Source: Streptomyces sp. CB02923
GTDB taxonomy: Bacteria > Actinomycetota > Actinomycetes > Streptomycetales > Streptomycetaceae
Direction: 5' to 3'
NCBI RefSeq assembly: GCF_001905005.1
Contig: NZ_LWKZ01000024.1
Location: 649,287 to 713,286, forward strand
DNA length: 64,000 nucleotides
Shown in pieces: positions 51,799-59,681 of the stretch (its first letter is position 1; each line of letters opens with the position of its first letter). The translations under genes and the position numbers were made by a program. The notes under the pieces are model-generated. The model did no database searches. It worked only from the letters and a program-made list of their open reading frames with translations, and had not been told where the DNA came from.

Positions 51799-52460
51799 GA
51801 GGTCGTGCCCTTCTCGTTGCTGTCTCTGCCTGTCACTGTGCGCCTGGGGCGCTGTGCCGGGTTTGGGCCGAAAATGATCGGTCCCGGCCGCCCAAGTATC
51901 CGTTACGCCTGTTCCGCGTGGGGTCATCGGGTCCCGCGCCCCGCGTACTCCCCCGGCTTCCGTACGCCCGTGCCGGTGACGACCGGGCCGACGTCCGCGT
52001 CCTGCCGGAGGCCGGGCTGTACGGAGTGCCGGGCGGCGGCCTTGCGCCCGGCCGCGGCGGACGCCGGAAGGCGGGCCCTGCTGACCCGGACGGCCCGGGG
52101 CCCGGTGATTCGGGTCGTCCGGGGCCCGGTGGTACGGGTCGTCCGGGGCCCGGTGGTACGGGTCGTCCGGGGCCCGGTGGTACGGGTCGTGTGCACGGTA
52201 CGCATCAGGGAACCGCCCTCTCTCCCGCGCCGCCCCATGGCGGCTGGAGGAGTTCTAGCGGCGTGCGCCGAGCCCCGTCAATGGTTTGTCCGAACATTCT
52301 TACCCGGGGCCGGTGGCCGGGGCCCTTCCATCGGGGTCCTCCACTGGGGTCTTCCCACCCGGGCGGCCGGGTCTGCGAATCTCCAGCACGCGGCGCCCTC
52401 AGGGCCGTATCTCCGGTACGCGCGCCCTCAGAGCCGTACGAGCAGCCGGTACGCGCGCCC
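51799..52460. other. 662-bp intergenic region rich in tandem repeats
   Basis: Lies between the GntR gene 3' end and the binding-protein gene start. It holds the 24-bp tandem array (52087-52190) and one and a half units of a 33-bp duplication (52415-52480, which enters the GntR gene). A minus-strand frame through the 24-bp array encodes a Thr/Arg/Pro repeat peptide that I do not accept as a gene. The transporter promoter must be here but was not identified. Confidence 0.55.
52087..52190 (+). repeat. 24-bp tandem repeat, 4.3 units
   Basis: Three identical 24-bp units (starting CGGGTCGTCCGGGG, ending GGTGGTA) occupy 52111-52134, 52135-52158 and 52159-52182. They are preceded by a degenerate unit (52087-52110) and followed by eight bases of a fifth. 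The length is a multiple of three. Confidence 0.9.
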
Positions 52461-52480
52461 TCAGGGCCGTACGAGCAGCT
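52415..52480. repeat. 33-bp duplication at the 3' end of the GntR gene
   Basis: Two adjacent 33-bp units (52415-52447 and 52448-52480), starting GGTACGCGCGCCCTCAG, differ at two positions. The second unit contains the last codons (QLLVRP) and stop of the GntR gene. A weaker third copy may lie at 52390-52410. It is a slippage-type duplication just beyond the gene end. Confidence 0.75.
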
Positions 52481-53234
52481 GGAACTCGAAGGCGTACCGG
52501 GAGGCCCGGTAGACGTGCGAGCCGAACTCCACGGCCCGCCCCCTGTCGTCGAACGTCGTGCGCTGCATCGTCAGCAGCGGAGCGCCCGCGGGCTCCCCCA
52601 GCCGCTCGCCCTCCTCGACCGTCGCAGCGCGCGCGCCGACGGACTGGCGGGCACTGTGCAAGGTGATACCGGCCGCCCGCATCAGGCGGTACAGGCCGGT
52701 CTCCTCCAGCCGCTCGGTACCGAGGTCGAGCAGTCCGACGGGGAGGTGGTTGCACAGGTGGGCGACGGGCTCACCGTGCGTGAGCCGCAGCCGCTCGACA
52801 AGCGCGACCTCGGCGCCCTGCGCGACCCCCAGCGCGGCGGCGACCTCGGCGGTGGCCTCGGTGGTGGTGTTGAGGAGCACGCGGGTGGCGGGCTTCTGTC
52901 CGGCGGCCTCCAGGTCGTCGTAGAGGCTGCTCAGCTCCAGCGGGCGCTTGACCTGGCTGTGCACGACCTGCGTGCCGATGCCGCGGCGCCGCACCAGCAG
53001 CCCCTTGTCGACCAGCGACTGGATGGCCTGGCGGACGGTCGGCCGGGACAGTCCGAGGCGCCCGGCCAGGTCGATCTCATTGCCGAGCAGGCTGCCCGGG
53101 GCCAGGCTGCCGGTCTCGATCGCCGCTTCCAGCTGCTGGGACAGCTGGAAGTACAGCGGAACCGGGCTGCTCCGGTCCACGCTGAACCGGACGGGGCTCT
53201 CGGCGCCCTCGGAGTCTGTATCGCGTTTCCCCAC
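52461..53234 (-). CDS. GntR-family regulator, HutC/UTRA subfamily
   Basis: A protein of 257 residues. The winged helix is PLYFQLSQQLEAAIETGSLAPGSLLGNEIDLAGRLGLSRPTVRQAIQSLVDKGLLVRRRGIGTQV (~25-90). The UTRA sensor domain follows (LYDDLEAAGQKPATRV, VERLRLTHGEPVAHLCNHLP, SVGARAATVEEGERL, SHVYRASRYAFEFQL). Such proteins sense phosphorylated sugars or related metabolites. It is encoded directly upstream of, and in the same direction as, the CUT2-type transporter, so it is the likely regulator of that system. Confidence 0.9.
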   Translation of the reverse strand: MGKRDTDSEGAESPVRFSVDRSSPVPLYFQLSQQLEAAIETGSLAPGSLLGNEIDLAGRLGLSRPTVRQAIQSLVDKGLLVRRRGIGTQVVHSQVKRPLELSSLYDDLEAAGQKPATRVLLNTTTEATAEVAAALGVAQGAEVALVERLRLTHGEPVAHLCNHLPVGLLDLGTERLEETGLYRLMRAAGITLHSARQSVGARAATVEEGERLGEPAGAPLLTMQRTTFDDRGRAVEFGSHVYRASRYAFEFQLLVRP

Positions 53235-53335
53235 GGCTGGGAGCGTATCCGGCCGGAATGATGACGGGAAGTCCGGAGGTCACATTGTCCGGACAAGCAC
53301 GGCGCCGAGCCCCGAGGTGCGGCCGAAGCCGCTGC

Positions 53336-54238
53336 TCACTTCGCCATCCAGGCGTCCTCGTACTTCTTGTACGTGCCGTCGCGCTTCGCCAGGTGGACCC
53401 ACTGGTCGACGTACTCCTTGAACTGGAGGTCGGCGCGCGGTACGGCGTATGCCTTCTCGGAGAAGGTGAAGGGCCGGTCCGGGTGGACGGCGCACAGTTC
53501 GGGGTGGATCTTGGACTGGTAGCGGGTCTCGCTCGCATCCGTCATCATCACGTCCGCGCGGCCCGCGATGATCTCGTCGAAGACGGTGGTGTTGTCGGGG
53601 TGCGGCTTGATGGTCGCGCGCTTGATGACGGAACGGGTGAACTGCTCGTTCGTGCCACCGGGGTTGACGATCACGGTGACACCCGGGCGGTCGATCTGCT
53701 CCAGTGTGCGGTACTTGTCCTGGTCCGCGCAGCGGACGATGGGGGCCTTACCGTCGGTGCGGGTGGGCTCGCTGAACGCCGCTTCGCGGGCGCGCGGAAG
53801 GGTGACCGACACACCGCCCATGGCGATGTCGCAGCGCCCCGCCGCCAGGTCGCCGACCAGTTTCGCCCACGTGGTGGCCACGTACCGCGGCTTGGCGTCG
53901 AGGCTCTCGGCGAGGTCGCGGGCCATCGAGATGTCCACACCGCTGTACGCCCCGGACGCGGGGTCCCGGTGGGTGAAGGGGCGGTAGTCGCCGGTGGTGC
54001 AGACCCGGAGGACACCGCGGCGGGGGACGGCGTCGAGGAGGGAGACGGGGCGGGAAGTGGGGCGGGAGTCAGAGCGGGAGGCGGGATCGGTGCCGGTGTC
54101 CGCGCGGGTGGGCTGCTGGTCCGGGCCGGCGGGCTGCCGGTCCGGGCCGGTGGGCGGGGCCGCGGGAGCGGCCGTCGGGGCGGCGGCGGTGAGGGCGAGG
54201 GCGCAGGTCAGGGCGGCGAGGGCGGCGGCGCGGCGCAT
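53336..54238 (-). CDS. Secreted PBP2-fold protein, cyclohexadienyl dehydratase (PheC)-like
   Basis: A protein of 300 residues with a signal peptide (~residues 1-26) and a Pro/Asp/Arg-rich linker to residue 65. The domain is of the solute-binding family 3 type, but its wording is that of cyclohexadienyl/arogenate dehydratases: GVLRVCTTGDYRPFTHRDP, TTWAKLVGDLAAGRCDIAMGGVSVTL, VIVNPGGTNEQFTR, IIAGRADVMMTDASET. These secreted enzymes convert prephenate or arogenate to phenylpyruvate or Phe. No ABC permease or ATPase is adjacent, which favours the enzyme reading over transport. Confidence 0.78.
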   Translation of the reverse strand: MRRAAALAALTCALALTAAAPTAAPAAPPTGPDRQPAGPDQQPTRADTGTDPASRSDSRPTSRPVSLLDAVPRRGVLRVCTTGDYRPFTHRDPASGAYSGVDISMARDLAESLDAKPRYVATTWAKLVGDLAAGRCDIAMGGVSVTLPRAREAAFSEPTRTDGKAPIVRCADQDKYRTLEQIDRPGVTVIVNPGGTNEQFTRSVIKRATIKPHPDNTTVFDEIIAGRADVMMTDASETRYQSKIHPELCAVHPDRPFTFSEKAYAVPRADLQFKEYVDQWVHLAKRDGTYKKYEDAWMAK

Positions 54239-54353
54239 GGTGGGCTCCTGTACGCGGCGAGGTGCGGGCGACGGGCTGATCGGGCCGTCAGCGTGGCAGA
54301 GGGCGGGACGGGAGTGAAGGGCGTGACCATCTGCCGGGACGGCTCACGGGCCG

Positions 54354-55253
54354 TCACCGCTCGTCGGGTGACCAGAGTTCGCGGGCGATGCCGGCGAGGG
54401 CGGTGAGGACCGTGGTCGGGCGGCGGTCCTTGTGCCGTACGAGGTGGACGCCGAGCGCGGGCCGGTAGGTCCACGGCAGCACGGCCACCTCGCCGCGCGC
54501 CGTCTCGTCCGCCACCGCGACGGCGGGCAGCAGTGCCACGCCGAGCCCGGCGGCAGCGCAGCGCTTGAGGGCCTCCACGCTCAGGAACTCCATCACCGCC
54601 GGCCGGATGCCCGCCGACCTCAACTCCCGGTCCATCAGCTCCCGCTGGGCGCAGGTGTGATCCATCAGCAGCAGTGTCTGGGCGGCCAGGTCGGCCGTGC
54701 GGACCCGGGCGCGGCAGGCCAGCGGGTGGCCGGGGTGCGCGGCCAGGACCATCGGTTCGTCCGTGAGGCGCTCCGCGAGGGCCACCGGGTCGCTCACGGA
54801 CTCCTCCAGCAGGAAGCCCGCGTCCAGGGTGCCTTCGCGGAGGCTGGTGAGCAGCGTCGTCCTGCTGTCGGGGCCGAAGACGACGCGCAAGAGCGGGAAG
54901 CGGTCCTGGAGTGCCCGCAGTACGGGCGGCAGGCGGTACGCGCACAGGGTTTCCGGGGCGGCGATGCGCAGGGTGCCGCGTACCTGCGCCGGGTCCCCCG
55001 CGCCGCGCACGGCGTCCCGGGCCTCGTCCGCGTACGTCAGCATCCGGCGCGCGTGACCGCGCAGTTCACGCCCCGCGTCGGTGAGCGTGACGTGCCGGCC
55101 GAGCCGTTCGAAGAGACGGCTGCCCAGGTCCTTCTCCAGCGCCTTGATCTGGGCGGTGACGCTGGACTGGACGTAGCCCAGCTCCTGCGCGGCGCGGGTG
55201 AAGCTCAGGTGCCGGGCCACGGCCAGGAAGGTCGTCAGGTGCTTCAGCTCCAT
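54354..55253 (-). CDS. LysR-family transcriptional regulator
   Basis: A protein of 299 residues, the standard length. The N-terminal HTH is LTTFLAVARHLSFTRAAQELGYVQSSVTAQIKALEKDLGSRLFERLGRHVTLTDAG (6-60), followed by the inducer-binding domain beginning RGTLRIAAPETLCAYRLPPVL. It is divergent from an MFS gene, with a palindrome at 55368-55388 in between, so it probably controls that transporter. The PheC-like gene lies 115 bp downstream on the same strand. Confidence 0.9.
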   Translation of the reverse strand: MELKHLTTFLAVARHLSFTRAAQELGYVQSSVTAQIKALEKDLGSRLFERLGRHVTLTDAGRELRGHARRMLTYADEARDAVRGAGDPAQVRGTLRIAAPETLCAYRLPPVLRALQDRFPLLRVVFGPDSRTTLLTSLREGTLDAGFLLEESVSDPVALAERLTDEPMVLAAHPGHPLACRARVRTADLAAQTLLLMDHTCAQRELMDRELRSAGIRPAVMEFLSVEALKRCAAAGLGVALLPAVAVADETARGEVAVLPWTYRPALGVHLVRHKDRRPTTVLTALAGIARELWSPDER

Positions 55254-55367
55254 GCCCGGATCGTAGGGGGCCGGAGCTCAAGGGCCCGATCGTAGGGCCC
55301 GATCGCAGGGCCGGGCCGCAGGGAGCCGGGCCGTACGTGGCCCGACCGCAGAGGCGAGGCCGGTGGC

Positions 55368-55388
55368 CATCGATCGGATTCATCGATG
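55368..55388. promoter_or_regulatory. Palindrome in the LysR-MFS divergent region
   Basis: Arms CATCGAT (55368-55374) and ATCGATG (55382-55388) around CGGATTC. An interrupted dyad containing ATC...GAT spacing is what LysR-type regulators bind. It is 59 bp before the MFS start. Confidence 0.5.
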
Positions 55389-55446
55389 CCGTGGATCGGG
55401 ACCGTTCGTTGGACGCGATGGTTCCGGGGGCCGTAGAACGGCAGGC

Positions 55447-56841
55447 ATGGCAGCGTTCACCTCCCTCTTCCCGTCCCGGCGCCGGCAGCGGCCGACGAGC
55501 CGGGCCCGGCGGCCCCTGCCCGCACACGGCTTGGCCGGCCGGGACTTCCTGCTCCTGCTGCTCGCGACGCTGGGTACGTTCGCGAACTACGCGCCCATGC
55601 TGACCGTCGTGCCGCTGTGGACCGCCCGGGGCGCGGCGGGCGAGGGCGGGGCGGGTGCGGCGACCGCCGTCACGATGGCGACGACGGTGGGCGTGCAGTT
55701 GTGCATGGGGCGGCTGACCCGCCGCTTCACCTTGCGCGGCCTGTTGTGCGCGGGTGCGCTGCTGCTCGGCCTGCCGACGTTCGGTTACGTGCTGTCGTCC
55801 GGGCTCGCGTGGGTGCTGACGGTCTCGGCCGTGCGGGGCGTGGGGTTCGGCGTGGTGGCGGTGACGGGCAGCGCGCTGGTCGCCGAACTGGTTCCGTCGG
55901 AGCAGCGGGGGCGGGCCGTCGGCTGGTACGGCGTCGCGGTGGGGCTGCCTCAGGTGGTGTTTCTGCCGCTGGGGGCCTGGTTCGCCGCGGGCGGGAACTT
56001 CGGCGGCGTCTTCGGGGCGGCGGGCGCGCTGAGTGTGCTGGCTGTGCCGCTGGTGATGGCGATGTCCGGGCGACGGCCCGCCGCGGGCACGGACGGGACG
56101 GCTCCGGCCGGGGACGCCGGGCCGGACGAACAAGCAGCCGCTGCCAGGGACGCCGGGCCGGGCGAACAGGCAGCCGCTGACGGCGCGGACGGGACGGCGG
56201 CCGCTGACGGCGCGGCTGCTCCGGCGCCGTCCGGGCGCTACGGCCCGCTGCTCCGCCCGGCGCTCCTGCTGGCCGCCGCTTCCGTCGCGCTCGGCGGGCT
56301 CACCTCCTTCCTGCCGTTCGTACTGGTCCGGCCGGACCTGGCGCCCACCGCGCTGTTCGTGCTCTTCGTCGCGATGATCGCGGGCCGGTGGGCGGCCGGG
56401 GTGTGGAGCGACCGGCGGGGCCCGGGGCGGCTGGTGCTGCCCGCCGCCGCGGTCTGCGCACCGGCCGTCGCGGTCCTCGCGCTGACGGCGGCACACGAGG
56501 AGACCGTGCCGGTGGCGCTCGCGATGGTGGCGCTGTACGGGCTGGCCGACGGCGCCCTGCAGAACGAGACCCTGGTGCTCATGTTCCGGCGGGCGGGACC
56601 ATCCGGCAGCGGCGCGGCGGGCACCGCCTGGAACATGGCCTACGACGGCGGCACCGGACTCGGCTCGGCCGGTGTCGGCCTGGCCGCGCCCTGGCTGGGG
56701 GCAGGCGGCGCGTTCGGAGCCGTCGCGGCGCTGATCGCCCTCAGCGTTCCGGCCGGCGCGCCCCTGCGGCCCGGCGGGCGAGTGCGGCGGGCATGCCAGG
56801 GCGGTACGCCCGGTGGCGCACCACCGCGCTCGCACCCGTGA
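55447..56841 (+). CDS. MFS transporter
   Basis: A protein of 464 residues from ATG 55447, with about 12 membrane helices. The start of the first helix is RDFLLLLLATLGTFANYAPML, the helix 2-3 loop is MGRLTRRFTLRGLL, and ALVAELVPSEQRGRAVGWYGVAVGLPQ is typical. The central cytoplasmic loop (~residues 210-260) is an Ala/Gly/Asp repeat (TDGTAPAGDAGPDEQAA and variants). The ribosome site is weak. It is divergent from the LysR gene. The substrate is unknown. Confidence 0.87.
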   Translation: MAAFTSLFPSRRRQRPTSRARRPLPAHGLAGRDFLLLLLATLGTFANYAPMLTVVPLWTARGAAGEGGAGAATAVTMATTVGVQLCMGRLTRRFTLRGLLCAGALLLGLPTFGYVLSSGLAWVLTVSAVRGVGFGVVAVTGSALVAELVPSEQRGRAVGWYGVAVGLPQVVFLPLGAWFAAGGNFGGVFGAAGALSVLAVPLVMAMSGRRPAAGTDGTAPAGDAGPDEQAAAARDAGPGEQAAADGADGTAAADGAAAPAPSGRYGPLLRPALLLAAASVALGGLTSFLPFVLVRPDLAPTALFVLFVAMIAGRWAAGVWSDRRGPGRLVLPAAAVCAPAVAVLALTAAHEETVPVALAMVALYGLADGALQNETLVLMFRRAGPSGSGAAGTAWNMAYDGGTGLGSAGVGLAAPWLGAGGAFGAVAALIALSVPAGAPLRPGGRVRRACQGGTPGGAPPRSHP

Positions 56842-56950
56842 CCGAACAGTCCGCGCCGTAGTCGGCTTGGCTGCATTTGCCCCTGCGCGCCGGGGTGCTG
56901 GGCGGCAAAGGTGGGAAGCCTGTGCTGGTTGCGTGCAGCCATCGCTCGAC

Positions 56951-56986
56951 GCGCTCCGTGAGAGAGAGCGCGCTCCGTGAGAGAGG
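56951..56986 (+). repeat. Duplicated 19-bp segment before the beta-trefoil-like gene
   Basis: GCGCTCCGTGAGAGAG appears at 56951-56966 and again at 56970-56985, so the purine-rich segment just ahead of ATG 56997 is present twice. The second copy supplies the GAGAGGA ribosome site. Confidence 0.7.
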
Positions 56987-56996
56987 ACGTCCGTCC

Positions 56997-57455
56997 ATGG
57001 CTCCGATCCCGGTCAAGCCCGGCAAGTACAAGATCCACGCGCACATCATCGGTCCCGGCAGCCTGCTGACGGCCACCGAGTACGCGGTCAAGCACGGTGC
57101 TCCCGTCATCACCGACCGCTTCAACCCGCTCCCGATCGAGCAGGAGTGGATCATCGACCACCCCGAGGCCGGGCAGGAAGCCCAGACCGGATCGCCGTAC
57201 GTGATCCACCTCGCCTACCACCCGGCCGCGGGCCTCGTCGTGCCCGAGGACAGGGTCTTCGTCAACAGCGTGCCGCGTGCCGAGTGGTCGCAGTTCTCCT
57301 TCGAGCAGGTCATCGGCGGCATCAAGATCCTGTCGGACAAGGGGCTCGCCCTGCGTGCCGGACACCGCGGCGCGCAGATCACGCTCGTACCGCCGAAGCC
57401 CGAGTTCCAGGAAACCTGGACCCTGGAGTACGTGGGCCCGATCCCGACGGAGTAG
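56997..57455 (+). CDS. Hypothetical protein, possible beta-trefoil fold
   Basis: A protein of 152 residues from ATG 56997 (GAGAGGAC upstream). It has no signal peptide or membrane segment. The pattern of short strands with regularly spaced aromatic residues (GKYKIHAHIIGPGSLLTA, EQEWIIDHPEAG, SPYVIHLAYHP, RAEWSQFSFEQVIGG, QETWTLEYVGP) resembles the beta-trefoil proteinase inhibitors of the macrocypin/clitocypin type, which are better known from fungi. This is a resemblance by eye, and the function is unproven. Confidence 0.65.
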   Translation: MAPIPVKPGKYKIHAHIIGPGSLLTATEYAVKHGAPVITDRFNPLPIEQEWIIDHPEAGQEAQTGSPYVIHLAYHPAAGLVVPEDRVFVNSVPRAEWSQFSFEQVIGGIKILSDKGLALRAGHRGAQITLVPPKPEFQETWTLEYVGPIPTE

Positions 57456-57465
57456 TGGTCACGCC

Positions 57466-57499
57466 GGTGCGGGGCCGCCGCTCACACGGGCCCCGCACC
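57466..57499. terminator. Bidirectional terminator, 11-bp stem
   Basis: Arms GGTGCGGGGCC (57466-57476) and GGCCCCGCACC (57489-57499) with a 12-nt loop, followed by TT. It stands between the convergent beta-trefoil-like and P450 genes. Confidence 0.8.
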
Positions 57500-57515
57500 T
57501 TCCCGGACACCACAC

Positions 57516-58721
57516 CTAGCGCCAGCGCACCGGCAGATGGTGGGGGCCGCGGATCGTCATGCCCGGTCGCCAGGACAGCGCTTCGTTGTCGGCGTCCAGC
57601 GCCAGATCAGGGCAGCGTTCCAGGAGGCTGCGGATCGCGATACGGCCTTCCATACGGGCCAGCGGGGCGCCGAGGCAGAAGTGGATGCCGTGGCCGAAGG
57701 CGACGTGGCCGCGCGTCTCGCGGGTGATGTCGAAGGAGTCGGGGGCCTCGAAGCGTTCGGCGTCGCGGCCGGCCGCCGCCAGGCTGACCATCACGACCTC
57801 CCCGGCCGGGATGACCGTGCCGCCGATCTCCACGGGCTCGGTGGTGAACCGCCAGGTGGCGTTCTCCACGGGACCGTCGTAGCGCAGCATTTCCTCCACC
57901 GCGTTGTCGAGGAGGGAGAAGCCGTCGCGCAGGGCGGCCAGTTGCGCGGGGTGCTGGAGCAGGGCGCGCACACCGTTGGATATCAGGTTGACGGTGGTCT
58001 CGTGGCCGGCCACCAGGAGCAGGAAGGCCATGCCGAGGAGTTCCTGCTGGGAGAGCTGGTCGCCGTCCTCGTCGCTCGTGCGCACCAGGGCGCTCAGCAG
58101 GTCCTCGCCGGGCGACCGCCGCTTGGCCTCGATCAGGCCGTCCAGGTACGCGGCCATGTCGCGGGCGGCGGTCATCGTCGCCTCGTGACTGGTCGGTGAG
58201 ACCACTTCGTTGGACCAGACGCGGAAGGCCTCCCGCTCGATGTCGGGTACGCCGAGCAGTTCGCAGATGACGGTCAGCGGGAGCGGGAAGGCGAGCGCGT
58301 CGACGAGGTCGGCGCGGCCGTCGGGGGCGGCCAGCATGGCATCCAGGAGTTCGTCGGTGATCTGCTGGATGCGCGGGCGCAGCGCCTCGACGCGGCGGGA
58401 GGTGAACTCGCGGGCGACCAGCTTGCGCAGCCGGGTGTGCTGCGGCGGGTCGGCGTCGAGCATGTTCATCAGCTGCCACTCGGCGTCCTCGCCGGGGCCC
58501 AGGAGGGGAACGGCGGCGCGGGTCCAGTCCTTGGCGAGCCGGGGGTCGGCCAGCGCGGCCCGCACCTCCTCGTAACCGACAACGAGCCACACGTCCATGA
58601 CGTCGAATTCGGGGACGCGGGCCCGGTGGACCGGTCCCTGGGCGCGCAGCTTGGCGTAGTACGGGTGGGGGTCGGCGACAAAATCCGGGCCGTATGCGCC
58701 CAGGTCAATGATTTCCGGCAT
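57516..58721 (-). CDS. Cytochrome P450
   Basis: A protein of 401 residues from ATG 58721 (GAGGGGCGG upstream). All hallmarks are present: I-helix oxygen motif AGHETT (238-243), ExxR Glu277/Arg280 (EEMLRYDGP), and heme loop FGHGIHFCLG with Cys349. It is of the soluble bacterial class, with wording close to the CYP107-type enzymes that hydroxylate macrolides and other natural products. No ferredoxin gene is adjacent. It is 140 bp downstream of the KDPG-type aldolase gene; a functional link is not obvious. Confidence 0.93.
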   Translation of the reverse strand: MPEIIDLGAYGPDFVADPHPYYAKLRAQGPVHRARVPEFDVMDVWLVVGYEEVRAALADPRLAKDWTRAAVPLLGPGEDAEWQLMNMLDADPPQHTRLRKLVAREFTSRRVEALRPRIQQITDELLDAMLAAPDGRADLVDALAFPLPLTVICELLGVPDIEREAFRVWSNEVVSPTSHEATMTAARDMAAYLDGLIEAKRRSPGEDLLSALVRTSDEDGDQLSQQELLGMAFLLLVAGHETTVNLISNGVRALLQHPAQLAALRDGFSLLDNAVEEMLRYDGPVENATWRFTTEPVEIGGTVIPAGEVVMVSLAAAGRDAERFEAPDSFDITRETRGHVAFGHGIHFCLGAPLARMEGRIAIRSLLERCPDLALDADNEALSWRPGMTIRGPHHLPVRWR

Positions 58722-58862
58722 GGTCTGTCCGCCCCTCGTAGACGTTTTCGTCACCGTACGTCCACCGGAGGGGGGCGGCATCGGCCCCACGGAGGAGCCG
58801 GGAGCCCCGGCGTCCTCCGTACGGAGTGCTTCACCTGCGGTACTGCCGCGGGCGGGGCGCTC

Positions 58863-59531
58863 TCAAACCTCGTAGAGGCCCGGCGCCCCCGGCCCGGCGA
58901 GCGGCTGCGGCGCGGCGTCCGCGAGGCGGGCGAGCAGGTCGGTGGCGCGCTTGGCGACCGTCTCGCGGTCGCCTTCCGAGAGCGCCGAGCCCATGCCCAC
59001 GGCCACCGCTCCGGCGGCTATCCACTCGGGCGCCGTCTCGACCGTCACGCCGCCGGTCGGCAGCACCGGTGCCTGCGGCAGGGCCGCGCGGACGTCACGG
59101 AGCCAGTCCGGGCGGTGCGCGGAGGCGGGGAAGAGCTTGAGGGCGTCGGCGCCCAGCTCCAGGGCGCGCACCATCTCGGTGGGGGTGGCCACGCCGGGGA
59201 AGACCGGTACGCCGTAGCGGTGGCCGGTGCGGATGACCTCGGCGTCCAGGCTGGGCGAGACCAGGAAGCGGGCGCCGGCGTCGACGGCCATCCGCGCCGA
59301 GACGGCGTCCAGGACCGTGCCGGCGCCGATGACGGCGTCGTTGCCCAGCTCGCGGCTGAGGGTGGTGACCGCCTCCAGCGCGAACGGCGTGGTCAGCGAT
59401 ATCTCCAGGCTGGTGATCCCGGCGGACAGCAGGGTGTCAGCGGTGGCGCTGGCCTCGTCGTAGGTCTCGCTGCGGACGACGGCGAAAACACGCTGCGCCA
59501 GAGCGGCCCGGGTGATCTCCCAGCGGTACAC
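58863..59531 (-). CDS. KDPG/KHG-type aldolase
   Basis: A protein of 222 residues with the Eda family core: the acid/base Glu43 in SLEISLTTPFALEAV, GAGTVLDAVSARMAVDAGARFLVSP, and the Schiff-base Lys132 in ALKLFPAS, ending VLPTGGVTVETAPEW. These enzymes split 2-keto-3-deoxy-6-phosphogluconate or related keto-acids to pyruvate. No dehydratase or KDG kinase gene is adjacent in the window, so the exact substrate is open. It lies beside a ROK regulator and a CUT1 sugar transporter. Confidence 0.9.
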   Translation of the reverse strand: MYRWEITRAALAQRVFAVVRSETYDEASATADTLLSAGITSLEISLTTPFALEAVTTLSRELGNDAVIGAGTVLDAVSARMAVDAGARFLVSPSLDAEVIRTGHRYGVPVFPGVATPTEMVRALELGADALKLFPASAHRPDWLRDVRAALPQAPVLPTGGVTVETAPEWIAAGAVAVGMGSALSEGDRETVAKRATDLLARLADAAPQPLAGPGAPGLYEV

Positions 59532-59681
59532 GGCAGTTCGCCGCCTTCCTTGTCTCTATCGCCAAACCCGTCGCTACGCACCCGCGGAACAGCCGGGCAC
59601 ACGGCGTCTCCTGGGCCGTGCCGTGCCGCAGGTGACCACCTCCTGGTCCCTTTGCCACCGTTGCCCGCCCATTCGTCGTTT

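Noticed and set aside
51924..52238. Minus-strand frame encoding repeated TTGPRTTR units
   Set aside because: It is the translation of the 24-bp tandem repeat; no ribosome site, no conserved flanks.
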